DNA from: Isoetes taiwanensis | Lineage: Eukaryota; Streptophyta; Lycopodiopsida; Isoetales; Isoetaceae | NCBI GenBank assembly: GCA_021234155.1 | Contig: JAJEKV010000040.1 | Location: forward strand, 5,483,229-5,547,228 | Length of the DNA: 64,000 nucleotides | Reading direction: 5' to 3' | Part shown: positions 12,652 to 22,599 of the stretch, one piece after another | Layout of the letters: every line of letters begins with the position of its first letter | How positions within the stretch are numbered: the first letter of the stretch is position 1 | The notes under the pieces: generated by a model | Database searches by the model: none | Told to the model about the DNA's origin: nothing | Seen by the model: the letters and a program-made list of their open reading frames with translations, nothing else | Program-made: the position numbers and the translations under genes

Positions 12652-13300
12652 TGTAACGAACCTAGTGGCCTTGAAGGCATGTTGTTAGTAAATTAAATTT
12701 AAAATAAACATTCTTAATATGTTAATAGTCAATAAACCTTTAAGCAAAATTTGTGAACACCTTTAAATTGGGTATGCTGCAATATGGCAACAACATATCG
12801 GCCTGATTAAGAAATAACCATGCCAAATTGGACCTCCAGCATGCCAGATGGGTATCTGGCAGGATGCCCTGGCAATATGATAGGTTGCCAGCTGGGGTTT
12901 TCTACATTAGCTAAACTATATAAGACGAAGAGGACCTTGCAAAGGAAGAGAAACCAGATGGGTTTTGAAGCGGAAGGCTGAGGAGGAAGCTTGAAGCAAG
13001 AAGACGTTGAGCAAGCCAATTCTAAGCATCATAAACGATCTGGAAAATACCAGGTGGGGATTTATGCATGCTTCAGGTTTCATCTCTTGATTGTAGCTTG
13101 TAAGGAAATAAGAAAAATAGAGCTAAATTCTGTACTTTGAATCCTGCTGTAAATCCAAAACCAATTCCATCCTCACTGGTCGTAAAATTATGAGCACCTA
13201 AGGCCTTGAGTGAGTCTTAATATGATCCATGGCCTGTGAAGCCAGTTAAGTTGATGATTGTGAAATTACAGTCCTGGTAATCAATGCTTAAGTTATACAG
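12652..13300 (+). repeat. probable 3' LTR of the decayed chromovirus
   Basis: It starts TGTAACGAACC directly after a purine-rich stretch ending GGTGAGAA. With no partner LTR its right end is a guess. A TTATACA at about 13292-13298 could be the end. Inside, 12830-12900 is rich in TGCCA/TGGCA inverted motifs. Confidence 0.45.
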
Positions 13301-14139
13301 TAAGGGAGGTGGAGTACCAATGGTGACGTGCCCACCTTTGGCGCTGACGTGGTGGCTCACATGGCGCCCAAATTAGAACAGGTGTAAACCTAAATGGTGC
13401 AGCCGCTTTCTGTTTCGATTTAGGGTTCCTCCTTCTGTGGCGCATCTTCCGACCAGATTTGGCTCACGATTCATCCTTCATGGTGTCCAAACAACAGCTG
13501 GATGGTGCCGCCTTTGCTCTTTTTGGCGCCATGGATGCTCCTATCTTGGCACCATTCATTACCTCAACGGATATAAGGTAGGCAAGCTGTTTTTATCTAT
13601 TGTTGCAATGGATTTACGGCATCAACGACCTCTAAAACCTGTTTTATTGCTGGATTCATGAGGTGGATACAAATCCAACGGTTATTTTACAGGATCAGTG
13701 AGATGGCATGAAATGGTAGAATCTTTACCATTCCTTTCTTCCCTCCAATTTACTAAACTGAATTCAAGCTTCCCTCCTCTCTTTTCCTGCGAGTTTTTGG
13801 CAGCCAATCTTATGTATAAATATGATGCAGGGTCTTTGTTTTCAGAACACTGGTGCTTTGGAGGTCTTTTGGGAATTCTTTGGAAGCTGCTTATGATTTA
13901 GAAGCCCATGAAGAGGCAATTCAAAGGATTCAAGGAGGTAAAATTCTGCCTCAATTTATGTATTTCTTAATGCTTTGTGTTCTCATTGCTGATTGCTGAT
14001 GCTTTCCATTGTTTTTGCAGCAATTTGGATTGGGATTTGCTTTTTATTTGCAGCTTTTAGTCTTCCATTTCCTTTGCATCTGCGACTTTCCTTTCATTTG
14101 AAATTTCAGTTTTCATCTTGAGTACTTGATTACTTCATC
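13301..14139. other. no gene seen; leader of the downstream gene
   Basis: No assignable ORF. The last part is plausibly promoter and 5' leader of the transposase-derived gene starting at 14140. An intron in the leader is possible but I could not prove one. Confidence 0.35.
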
Positions 14140-15828
14140 ATGAACTTGAGAGGCAATAGGATAATTGCCCCTGCCCCTGATGCACCGTCAATTGACAATC
14201 CTATTTCTGAACCAAATATTGCTAGACAAAAGAGAACTTCAAAAGCCAGACCTATTGTATTGAAGTCTTCCAATTCCTCTTTGCCTTTGGGGAGAAAAAG
14301 AGTGAGGAATCAGACAAGGGGGGCTTGGACAGTGGAGGATTTAAATCAGGCTCTGGAATCCATAGAAAATGGCATCCTAAGCATTAGAAAAGCAGCCAAG
14401 CATTACGGTATTCCTCAAACGGTGTGTGATGGACATGGTTCTCATGTTACTACAGCTACCATTCAGAAAGCAAAGGAAATGGGCCTTCATATTATCCAAT
14501 TGCCTGCTCATACTTCCCATAAACTTCAGCCTTTGGATGTTTCTTGCTTTTCTTCTTTCAAGTACCATTTTCGGAATAACAGGTCACAATTTATGCACCA
14601 GCATATGGATGAGGAGAAGAAGGAGCCAACGAAGGAGGATTTGGCTGCTCTAGTTTCAGATGCATTGCAGAAATCGTTAACTCCTACAAACATAACTGCA
14701 GGATTTTGCAAAACAGGTATATGGCCTTTCAATTCAAATGCCGTGGCTCCTGAACCCCTAGCAGATCATTTGGCATCACAATTGAATGTTCCTACAAATG
14801 TGCCTGTAGCTGCACCACCTGAACAAGAACATGCTGCAGCCAATAATGCAGCAGTTAATGGACTAGTGGCTTTGGCTAATGCTGTTGATGCTCCAGAAGT
14901 TCAATCTGCAACCATTCAACCTGCACAAGCTGGACCTGCTGCTACTGAACCTGAAGTTGCACAAGCTGGACCTACTGCTACTGGACCTGCTGCTACTGAA
15001 CCTGAACATGCACAAGCTGGACCTGCTGCTACTGAACCTGAGCATGCACAAGCTGGGCCTGCTGCTACTGCACAGAAAAAGAGGGCAAGGCTACCTCCTG
15101 GTTTAGTAGGTAAGCTATATGTTACTTCAGATGAGGTTATCCGTGCTAGGCTAGAGCATCAACAGCAAATAGAGGAAGCAGCTAGAATTAGAAAAGAAAA
15201 GATGGAAGAGAAAAAGGTCCTTCAAGAGAAAAGAAAGGCAGCAAAAGAGATTGAGTTGAAAAGGAAAGAGGAAGCTAGGATAGCAAGGCAACAAAAGAAG
15301 AAGGTCCATAGCACTGTTAAGAAAGCAAAGAGAAAGAGAGTTGTAATTGAAGACAGTTCTGATGATGAGGAGGTCATGGTCATAGAATTGGCAAGGGAAA
15401 GGGCAAAAACCAGAAGAGGATGTGCTAGTACATCCAATGGATTGCAATTGGAAGTTAACATTCCAATTCAGGTTGAGGATCAAGATGCTACAAGTATGCA
15501 AGTTGAAAATCAAAGTAATGTTAACATATTACAAGATTCACAAGACCATAATGATCAGGATACTTGCATTGGCTGTAGTATAGAAGATACACATATTTGC
15601 TCGTGGGATGAGCACTGCAGAAACAGAAAGCAAAATGATGAAGAACAAGAAGAATTTGGCAGTCCTGCTGAGTACTGGACAGAACCAGATGGATACCATG
15701 GCAGGGACAATGTAAATTGTGGGGACAGCCAAGAGACAAACTCTGAAGACTCAAGGAGAAAAACAAAGGCATTAGATGAGGTTTACAGAAAAGAAGCTGA
15801 TGATCATCTAAGAAAATATGGGCTTTAA
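14140..15828 (+). CDS. pogo/Tigger-like transposase-derived protein, centre deleted
   Basis: Uninterrupted 562-aa frame from an ATG. Residues about 59-94 form a Pipsqueak-type helix-turn-helix (WTVEDLNQALESIENGILSI), the DNA-binding start of pogo-family transposases. Immediately after GIPQT the frame enters the C-terminal half of the DDE domain: CDGHGSH with Asp97, then LPAHTSHKLQPLD with Asp133, 35 residues between the two aspartates. The second DNA-binding domain and the first catalytic Asp, which normally lie between, are missing, so it cannot catalyse transposition. After residue 250 come a 12-residue repeat, a long Lys/Glu/Arg-rich coiled-coil-like stretch (about 350-420), a basic KKAKRKR nuclear-localisation candidate and an acidic SSDDEE tract. 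It may be a deletion derivative or a domesticated DNA-binding protein. The unbroken long frame is the argument for the latter. Confidence 0.75.
   Translation: MNLRGNRIIAPAPDAPSIDNPISEPNIARQKRTSKARPIVLKSSNSSLPLGRKRVRNQTRGAWTVEDLNQALESIENGILSIRKAAKHYGIPQTVCDGHGSHVTTATIQKAKEMGLHIIQLPAHTSHKLQPLDVSCFSSFKYHFRNNRSQFMHQHMDEEKKEPTKEDLAALVSDALQKSLTPTNITAGFCKTGIWPFNSNAVAPEPLADHLASQLNVPTNVPVAAPPEQEHAAANNAAVNGLVALANAVDAPEVQSATIQPAQAGPAATEPEVAQAGPTATGPAATEPEHAQAGPAATEPEHAQAGPAATAQKKRARLPPGLVGKLYVTSDEVIRARLEHQQQIEEAARIRKEKMEEKKVLQEKRKAAKEIELKRKEEARIARQQKKKVHSTVKKAKRKRVVIEDSSDDEEVMVIELARERAKTRRGCASTSNGLQLEVNIPIQVEDQDATSMQVENQSNVNILQDSQDHNDQDTCIGCSIEDTHICSWDEHCRNRKQNDEEQEEFGSPAEYWTEPDGYHGRDNVNCGDSQETNSEDSRRKTKALDEVYRKEADDHLRKYGL
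14921..15072 (+). repeat. in-frame 36-bp repeat coding AQAGPAATEPEH
   Basis: Four units, one carrying an internal insertion of part of a unit (GPTATGPAATEPEH), lie head to tail inside the transposase-derived gene. Unit differences are few, so length may vary between individuals. Confidence 0.85.
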
Positions 15829-17161
15829 AAGGTCTGATCATGATTTTTGGATGTCTTTCAAATGTATTTTAAGTTTTGAGCAATGAAAAAATAATGTAAT
15901 GTTCTTCTTCTCATGTAATCAGATTTTTAAGTATCATGTTGGACTGAAAATGTATTTTCAGAATATGTATTTAAATATTGATGAGCTCATGTGACATGAT
16001 TCATATTATTCTGCAATGTTTTAGTTCTTGCTGAAATGTTTGTGAATTTCTGACTTGCAGCACCAAATCATGTCAAAGTCTAGGTTGCAGCAAGGTAAGT
16101 TTTGATTTTATATTCCTTCTGTTTTACATTTTTTAGTTTAGTGGAGATGATTATATCACCATAAGTGGCAACACTTTTGATGTTATCATCATCTCCACTA
16201 TGGATTTGATGTGTTTGCTTGTTTGGCATTTTGTAGGAGAGATGATTGGTTTGCCAGCCTGTGTGCTGGTTTAGGGTTCAATTCCCTAACATACTCAGGC
16301 AGGTAAAGATTCATAAAGGACAATTTATGCACCATAGTGAGGAACCAAGTGCACCATTGAAAGTAATGGAGTGAACCATTGAAGGGGAGAAGTTGAACCA
16401 TTGCAGGCGTGATTATGCACCTACAAGCACAAGCATATCACAATTAGGGGTCTCGAATGCACTATTGCTGATGCACCATAAGGGACTTGGGGTCACCATC
16501 AGGGTGATCAGACCCCCTCCACTTTGGATGTTAATTATATTAAAAAAATTTAATTTTTGGAGATGGATTAAGTTCTGTTGTAATCTGCATCCCTTAGGGA
16601 GCAGAACTGTAAGAAATAACTTTAATTTGGTTTGAAGTTACAGGTTCAATGGAGATTCTTCTCTTAAGTGCACCATAGGTGCTCCATATCCCTTAGCTTC
16701 CTATTAAACGACTTGCAATCAGTCGGATCTGTAACTTGTGCCCAACCTTTGCTCAGAGGACGGGTCCGACACTGTCACACCTGGTTCTCTGTCTTGGAAT
16801 TAGAGTTCTTATTGCAAATCTGAACTTGTAGCTTTTGTTGGCAAATCCGATCCAATTCTAGTTTGCCGCCTTTATCTGTAAGCATCCATCCTTACGAGGC
16901 CTGTTCTGCTCTGCGGCTTCTTTCTTTAGTTACCGACTTCCAGCACGTTCAGGCAGGGTTGAAGATGGTCTGCTTAATTGATGCCATACAATATCATAAT
17001 CGGGTCGCATTCCATTCCGGTGGTGCATTCTGATGCGCCCACGTCGACTCAGCCAAGAACAGGGAATTGCAGTTGTATTCTTAGATTCTGCATCACCGCC
17101 TGCGCAGGTTAGAGATCAGACAGAAATACTGAGATCATGCAGCTCCCCGATTATGATATTG
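15829..17161. other. no gene; 3' flank of transposase-derived gene
   Basis: AT-rich 3' flank, then a hairpin at 16139-16200. A stretch at 16320-16500 repeats the words GCACCAT and AACCATTG about eight times. No coding signal. Confidence 0.45.
16139..16200. repeat. inverted repeat, 20-bp arms
   Basis: TAGTGGAGATGATTATATCA (16139-16158) pairs with 16181-16200, 18 of 20 positions matching, with a 22-base loop. Confidence 0.75.
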
Positions 17162-17268
17162 TAGGGGTAACCGATCTGGTCCCCCTTTCTGTTCTTGGCA
17201 AGGGGCTGCCGCCAGTCGCGAAATTGCCCTGCCAAGAACAGAAAGGGGTCCCAAATCGGTTACCCCTA
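17162..17268. repeat. long hairpin, about 38-bp arms
   Basis: The left arm 17162-17200 (from TAGGGGTAACCGAT to TTCTGTTCTTGGCA) is the near-exact reverse complement of 17230-17268. The loop is 29 bases. The arms carry only about three mismatches. Transcription would give a stable stem-loop; it may be a foldback element or a small-RNA source. Confidence 0.85.
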
Positions 17269-17276
17269 TATACATC

Positions 17277-17335
17277 ATGATGTGAACCCATAGGCCGATT
17301 GGTCTCAGTGGATGATAAAAATCATTCTTTCTTTC
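17277..17335 (+). repeat. LINE 3'-tail fragment (copy 1)
   Basis: The words ACCCATAGGC, TGGTCTCAGTGGA and GATAAAAATCATTC appear in the same order as in the tails at about 24160-24222 (plus) and, inverted, at 29760-29850. Confidence 0.6.
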
Positions 17336-17339
17336 TTCT

Positions 17340-19772
17340 TTCTTTCTTTGGCTTAGATCTAGTCAGAGAATCGGGAGCCGTATGCTATGTTTGGGTCAGC
17401 CTTGACGGCCTGTTGATCGTGTCTTCTCTGTTTTTATTGAGGGGATACCAGGTCCCCGTATCTCCATACTTTAACAGATATTTTATCCTAAGGTCTTGGA
17501 ACCATACCTTAGCAAGCCTTTATCATAACATATATAAGTATATACATCAACGTTATTTATGGTGCACGTGTCGAATCCAGCAATGCTCTAACGTTTAGTT
17601 TCCGGCTTCGTGAATGACTCGTGAATTAAAAAAAAGGGCAGGGAAAAACGGGGTGTGTCGCACCTTCTCGATTTTCAGCTATTGGAGTTGAAAATGTTCT
17701 TCAGGGTATCCAATCTCTGTTTGTGCTATGTTTTGACTGTGTGATCCGGCTCTTATAAGAAACCTGGAATTATTGATTATTTTATGCTCTCAGCTACTCC
17801 AGGATTTGGTTCGATTCAGATGGGCTATTCCATTTTCAATATTTGGCTTCATTTTATTCTGGATCCTCTTCACCAGCTTTAGGTCAGTGCTTCATCAGGT
17901 TCAACTCTGTGCATTGGATTTTTTATGAGAGGAGGCAATTATACGAAAACATATTAACCCTACACTCCATGATTCTTCTATAAATAAGGTTAATAAGGCA
18001 CTGCTTGATCATATGGATCTAGATTCTGGCAGAGTATGGTTTAATTCCAAGTGTTCTGCAAATGAAAATGGTCGAAATGATTCCGGCATGCACAATATTT
18101 AGCAGAGTTCTTGATATATGCACGTAGCCCAACCTGGCCACAGCTAATCCGACCACATTGGCCGCTTCTCCTTAAGAAAACAGGCCGAAATAATTTTTGG
18201 ATGGCTTCATTCTCTTTTTGCAGAGCCAAATCTGGCCTTAATGCCATAAACGGCCGCCTGTATGGATGGGGTTTGTATTTGCAGGGTTTTTAGTTATGCC
18301 ATGGCCGGAGCAGCCAGGTATTACGCCTCCGGGCATTAAATCGTGCGGTAAAAGAACTTTTGACGGGAATCGTATGCTAGAACACATTCAGAAAGGGAAA
18401 GCAATTGATGAATGCTGGAAAGAAGTTCAAAATAAAGACGAGATGTGACGGAAGTTCATTGAAGTTTCTAGATATTTTCGTGCAACAGAGATGGACGGCA
18501 AGCAGATCCGAGATTTTGGAGCTCTGTACATTCGGGGTTTTCCTCTATGGATGCAGCGCCATGCTTGAGATTTGATGTGGCAAGGTTTCTCGTTGGTATG
18601 CTGAAGTTCTCATGCATTATGGAGAGGATGGCTTGGGCCTTGCCAAACTTGCACATTCAAGGTGTTATCCAGATCTAAGGGGACATCACAAGGATTTGTA
18701 CTATGGAACTGGTGAGCTGCCAATGTTCACTTATTACTGGCACTTATGAGAAGAATTTGTGATGATTACCTGTTTCTTCTGCTGCAGAGCAAGTACAGAT
18801 GTTTTGCCTGTGGAGGAACTGTTATTTTCAGATATTCTTACAGAGTATGTTGCATGACTTGTGGATGCACTATTTAGATGATTCAGACATTTTTTCTTAA
18901 GCTATTGCGTTTTGCCTGGTATGTTGCTGAGCAAGTACATGCAGGTGGTCTTGGAGTATGCAAATCCACACCATGAATCAGTCTTTCAGGAATTACGGGT
19001 AAATTTCCTTCTTAGATAGTGGTTGTTGAACTTGATATCAATGTCTATTATAATAATTGGTGCAGCATGTTTGTGCCACATGCATTGTCAGTTCCTTTCG
19101 CATCTTACTCTTGGGTTTGTTATGCAGGTTGTATGCTATGGGAAATTAAGGGTGACATTTGGCAACAATTTTAAGGTGCCACCATGTCTTTTTACTGTAC
19201 TTATTACCTGTAAGATGGCATGTGTGTGCAACTGTATGCTACAATAATTTTCATTTATCGCAATTAGAGATCCGATTTTATTTAATGCATGTGATTTAAA
19301 ATTATGTTGAATGCAATCTTACTTTACGAATTATTATCGCTGTTGAAAATTGTGTCATCCTATATCATCAAGGCATGTTATAAAATATGGAGATTGAATT
19401 GCATTTGGAATGGTTCATGCATGTGTATTAATTCAGTGTGCTTTTCTGCTATTGTAATTCTTCTGTACCCATCTGGGACAACATTTTGTTGGTTGATCCA
19501 GTTATTTCTTCACATTTTGTTGTGTTGTGTTTTGTTAATGAATCATTGTTTACTGCAAACTGCTTGGCAGAGGTTGCTTTGTTTCTTGTTCCTCTTTATA
19601 TGGTGGGGCAGTGTTAAAAGTCCGAGTGGTTGGAGACGCACAGATGATCTTGGGTTTTCTATTTTACTGTGGTTGATGTTAACGAATCTTTTTTGCATTT
19701 TCAAGGCCTACAATTGGTGGAAACGCCAAAAAGGATACCGAACTTGTGAGCAGCATTACACAAGGTTTATAA
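17340..19772. other. no assignable gene
   Basis: Several short open frames, including 18266-18448 and 19304-19783. A few segments read like exon debris (18360-18425 and 18780-18850), but I cannot name a family. Confidence 0.35.
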
Positions 19773-19964
19773 ATATGCTATGAAAGGCTAGATTCGGCAG
19801 AAGGGCTCTTTAATGAAATGGAAACATTGGATATTCAGCCCACAGTTGCAACTTGGACATCTCTATGTCATGCTTATGCAGCCTCAGAACAATACAAAAA
19901 AGTTGAAGAGATAATAAGAAGGATGGTGGATAGTGGCAAACAACCTACGGTGATGCTAACATAA
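19773..19964 (+). pseudogene. P-class PPR motif fragment
   Basis: One frame reads AEGLFNEMETLDIQPTVATW, then TSLCHAYAASEQYKKVEEII and RRMVDSGKQPTVMLT before a stop at 19962. That is one complete PPR motif flanked by parts of two others, with the Met-x-x-x-G/D-x-x-P spacing. No protein-length frame surrounds it, and a stop (about 19770) precedes it. Confidence 0.7.
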
Positions 19965-20133
19965 GTAACATTTTCTATGGCAGTGATTTTGCTTCTTAAA
20001 TTTTCTCTCTTATTTTGGGATCTTGTTGTGGAGATGTTGTCTAGATTTTTAGTTTGTTTATGAGACATGCCTTTGCACTTGGTGATCAATATTTAGGTAA
20101 AATTTAGGTACTTTACAGGATTCTTTTTTGCAG

Positions 20134-20577
20134 CATCTGGCATCAATCCTGGACATCTCACTTATTTTCGTTTTTGTGGTCGGGTGATTGCATTGGCCTT
20201 GATGCACGGAGTGCAGTTAGACATATTATTTGCTGTTTCCTTCTTCAGACAGCTAGCAGGTGTTCCCATAACTTGGGAAGATGCTAAAGATGTAGATCCA
20301 TGTTTGCATGAAAGTTGTAAAGAAAATCTTGAACATGGATGCTGAAGTGCTGGATTCATCTGCTTATGATATTGTGTTGATGCAGAATTATTGGTCCATA
20401 ATTATGTTGCATCCAGAACTAGTAGATGGAAGTTCAGGGACACTGGCCATAGAGTCTTATGTTGTAGATATTCCAGAGGGAAACACAAAGCAAGATACAT
20501 GTTTTTTTGTGGAAATGTTGATCAAGTGCAACCTTGAGTCCTTGGCAAAAGCTTGCTTCTCAATCAACTTCAGATAA
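20134..20577 (+). pseudogene. HECT E3 ubiquitin ligase (UPL5-like) fragment
   Basis: After a good 3' splice site (TTTTTTGCAG ending at 20133) the sequence reads GINPGHLTYFRFCGRVIALA, LMHGVQLDILFAVSFFRQLA and DAKDVDPCLHESCKENLE. This is the N-lobe of a HECT domain and is most like plant UPL5. A frame break near 20330 leads to KILNMDAEVLDSSA, the next conserved piece. The C-lobe with the catalytic cysteine is absent. HECT ligases pass ubiquitin to substrates through that cysteine. I judge this a truncated copy, although it could be an exon of a broken-up gene. Confidence 0.7.
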
Positions 20578-20899
20578 TGCAAACCATTACAGAGATAGAC
20601 AAATAATAGATTTTTTGCGAACGGAATGATTTTGTTACTAACTAAGGTTAATGTTGCTGTGTAGCTATCTTCTATCTATATGCAAACAGAAACGAATTAG
20701 GCAAAGTATATGACATATGCTCATATATCTTTTCAACTTTGGCAGTATAACTAAGCAATGCATGAGAATGCATATAACATGGTCTAGACATATTATGGGA
20801 CTCTGAAAGTCAGAGTTAGTGCGCGCCCACCTCTATAGACCATTGATTTTGAAATCTCAACTCCCTCTCTGGATTCTGTAGTCACTTCTTACAGGCTAG

Positions 20900-20943
20900 C
20901 CTTCTCAAGTGACATGAATGGCCTTCTCAAGTGACATGAATGG
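20900..20943. repeat. perfect 22-bp tandem duplication
   Basis: CCTTCTCAAGTGACATGAAT plus GG occurs twice, head to tail, without mismatch. Confidence 0.9.
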
Positions 20944-21039
20944 ACTTGGCATCCTATGGTCAAGTTCTCTCCAAGATATAATATATCTATTACTTTGGCA
21001 GTTGCGTTGTTATCGTAAGGATGACATGCCCGTCAGTAT

Positions 21040-21114
21040 CAAAATAAAAGGAAAACTCGTCACCTTGCTACATCTAATGGTAGCAAAATAAAAGGAAAAG
21101 TCGTCACCTTGCTA
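21040..21114. repeat. 31-bp direct repeat, 44-bp spacing
   Basis: The block from CAAAATAAAAGGAAAA through GTCACCTTGCTA is present at 21040-21070 and 21084-21114 with one or two differences. Confidence 0.85.
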
Positions 21115-21395
21115 GTTATAAGAAATATATATGCACATATCCAAGCTCCAACTTTGGCGGCAACTGTTTGCAATGAGAAATCTTATTTAAAAAGCAAATT
21201 GTTTACACTCTGGTTTGGTAATTAGTGCAATCGACGGACACTTTTACGCTGTTACCCTAACAGAAAATGTAAAGATTGGTTTTTTCAACTACGTCTTTTT
21301 TTGCTACAGTTTGAATTGAGAAACTTCACCTTAAAATGCTCTCCATAGTAGTGGGTTTAGAACTGATACCTACCAAGTTGGTAAAGAGAAATGTT

Positions 21396-21417
21396 CGCGG
21401 CGGCCTTGGCCGCCGCG
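21396..21417. repeat. GC-only hairpin, 2-base loop
   Basis: CGCGGCGGCC, then TT, then GGCCGCCGCG, in otherwise AT-rich DNA. Weaker pairing extends outward through AGAAAT and ATTTCT. Confidence 0.85.
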
Positions 21418-21684
21418 ATAAATTTCTTGTAGTTTTAAGTTATAGAATCGTGCCTTGATGACTTAATCATAGATCCATGCTTACATGCTAAAAGTAGGAA
21501 ACCACGTTCTCTTATATTTTGCTTAAGGTTTTATATTCTTGTTAGACTCTTAACCATCTCTTGCATTGCTTGACTTGTGCCGTAATATAGTATTTTCAGT
21601 GCTTGTTATTATGGTGTGATATTTGTGTATACTGCATGATGTATTTATGAATATGGGTTGGGTCTATCTTCTGGGATTCTATTA

Positions 21685-22134
21685 TGTAACAGTCTTCGTA
21701 ATTATTAGCACCTTGCATTAAGTTGAGCGGCCCATTTTTGGAGGGATGGGACGGCCTTGCAACTCCGCATCCGTGGCCAGAGGTCTAGAGGGATGAGTCC
21801 AAAGGGACAACCCCCTTGTTTTAAGGCCTGTATATACAGTGGAATATGTCTCCTTGGGGTCGCGACCCAAGCGGAAAGTTGGATTGGATCATAGATCCTA
21901 TGCATGTAGTTATATATTTAGCATGAGACAGTATGAGATTAATAATCTAACCTCTTGCGGGAAAATGAAGCGAGGTAAGTCGCTGTAGTCGTGTATTGAA
22001 CGTGGATGGCTATTCCATTATTAGTATGGTCGTTGGTTCCCTACTCCAGTTTTCCCCACTTAGTCTGGGTGGACTAACCCCTCTTGCTTGTTGTATGTCT
22101 AATGGCACGTCCAGATGAGCAGTATCACGTTACA
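21685..22134. repeat. possible solo LTR
   Basis: This 450-bp block begins TGTAACAG and ends CACGTTACA, giving inverted TGTAAC/GTTACA ends. It contains the LTR-like phrase CCCCACTTAGTCTGGGTGGA. I see no matching target-site duplication and no second copy, so the call is tentative. Confidence 0.35.
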
Positions 22135-22194
22135 CTTAGACTCCTTTGTGATGTGGTGGTTACGGGAAACTTGGGACGAGCCAGAGTTGGTGTT

Positions 22195-22555
22195 AGTGTA
22201 GGTTACGTACGCATACGTTACGTTTTCCATACTTAAGGTACCGTACCCATACGTACTGTACGTACTTATTCATTTGGTGCATCAAATAAGATTTTTTTTT
22301 TTAGTTTGTTGTTTACGTGTGCGAACAATACAGGTATGGTACGTACTTTATATATACGGTACAAGTACTTTTCAAAAAAATAAATAAAAAAAGTACTTCT
22401 TAAATACAGTACGTATTTTATAGTATCGTACGTACCATACGCGTACTATAAACAACATCTTTTGACGTACGTTTTTACGCTAAACTGGCCCTCGTACGTT
22501 ACCCCATTCTGTACGTTACGTATTATACACGTGCAGTACGGGAAGTACGATACTA
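22195..22555. repeat. dense cluster of GTACGTAC-type palindromes
   Basis: About a dozen or more GTACG/CGTAC words, several as the full palindromes GTACGTAC or CGTACG, lie irregularly spaced in 360 bp, mixed with TACGTTACG. No ORF of interest. Confidence 0.75.
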
Positions 22556-22599
22556 CACTGGTTGGTGTCGAAGCGCCGGATTTACAACATGCTGACTGA

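Larger units (their letters stand above)
10040..13300 (+). mobile_element. 3' half of a decayed Ty3/gypsy chromovirus
   Basis: In order: the reverse transcriptase (from its middle), RNase H, integrase and chromodomain of a Ty3/gypsy polyprotein, then a purine-rich tract (12643-12651) and a probable 3' LTR beginning TGTAACGAACC at 12652. The 5' LTR, gag, protease and the start of reverse transcriptase are absent upstream of about 10040. Several stops and frameshifts make it inactive. The 3' end is not sharply defined; I place it near 13.3 kb. Its sequence is clearly distinct from the element at 35267-48571. Confidence 0.8.
20578..21684. other. no gene; short tandem duplications
   Basis: No coding signal beyond the HECT fragment. 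Small duplications at 20900-20943 and 21040-21114 and a GC-rich hairpin at 21396-21417 are listed separately. Confidence 0.5.

Noticed and set aside
14863-15106. Leu-rich and Ser-rich repeat ORFs in other frames
   Set aside because: Out-of-frame reads of the 36-bp coding repeat.
15151-15513. Minus-strand ORF rich in Leu/Phe/Cys, membrane-like
   Set aside because: It is the shadow of the Lys/Glu-rich coding strand of the transposase-derived gene.
21685-22134. Complete solo LTR
   Set aside because: Inverted TGTAAC/GTTACA ends fit, but the 5-bp flanks differ, so I list it only as possible.
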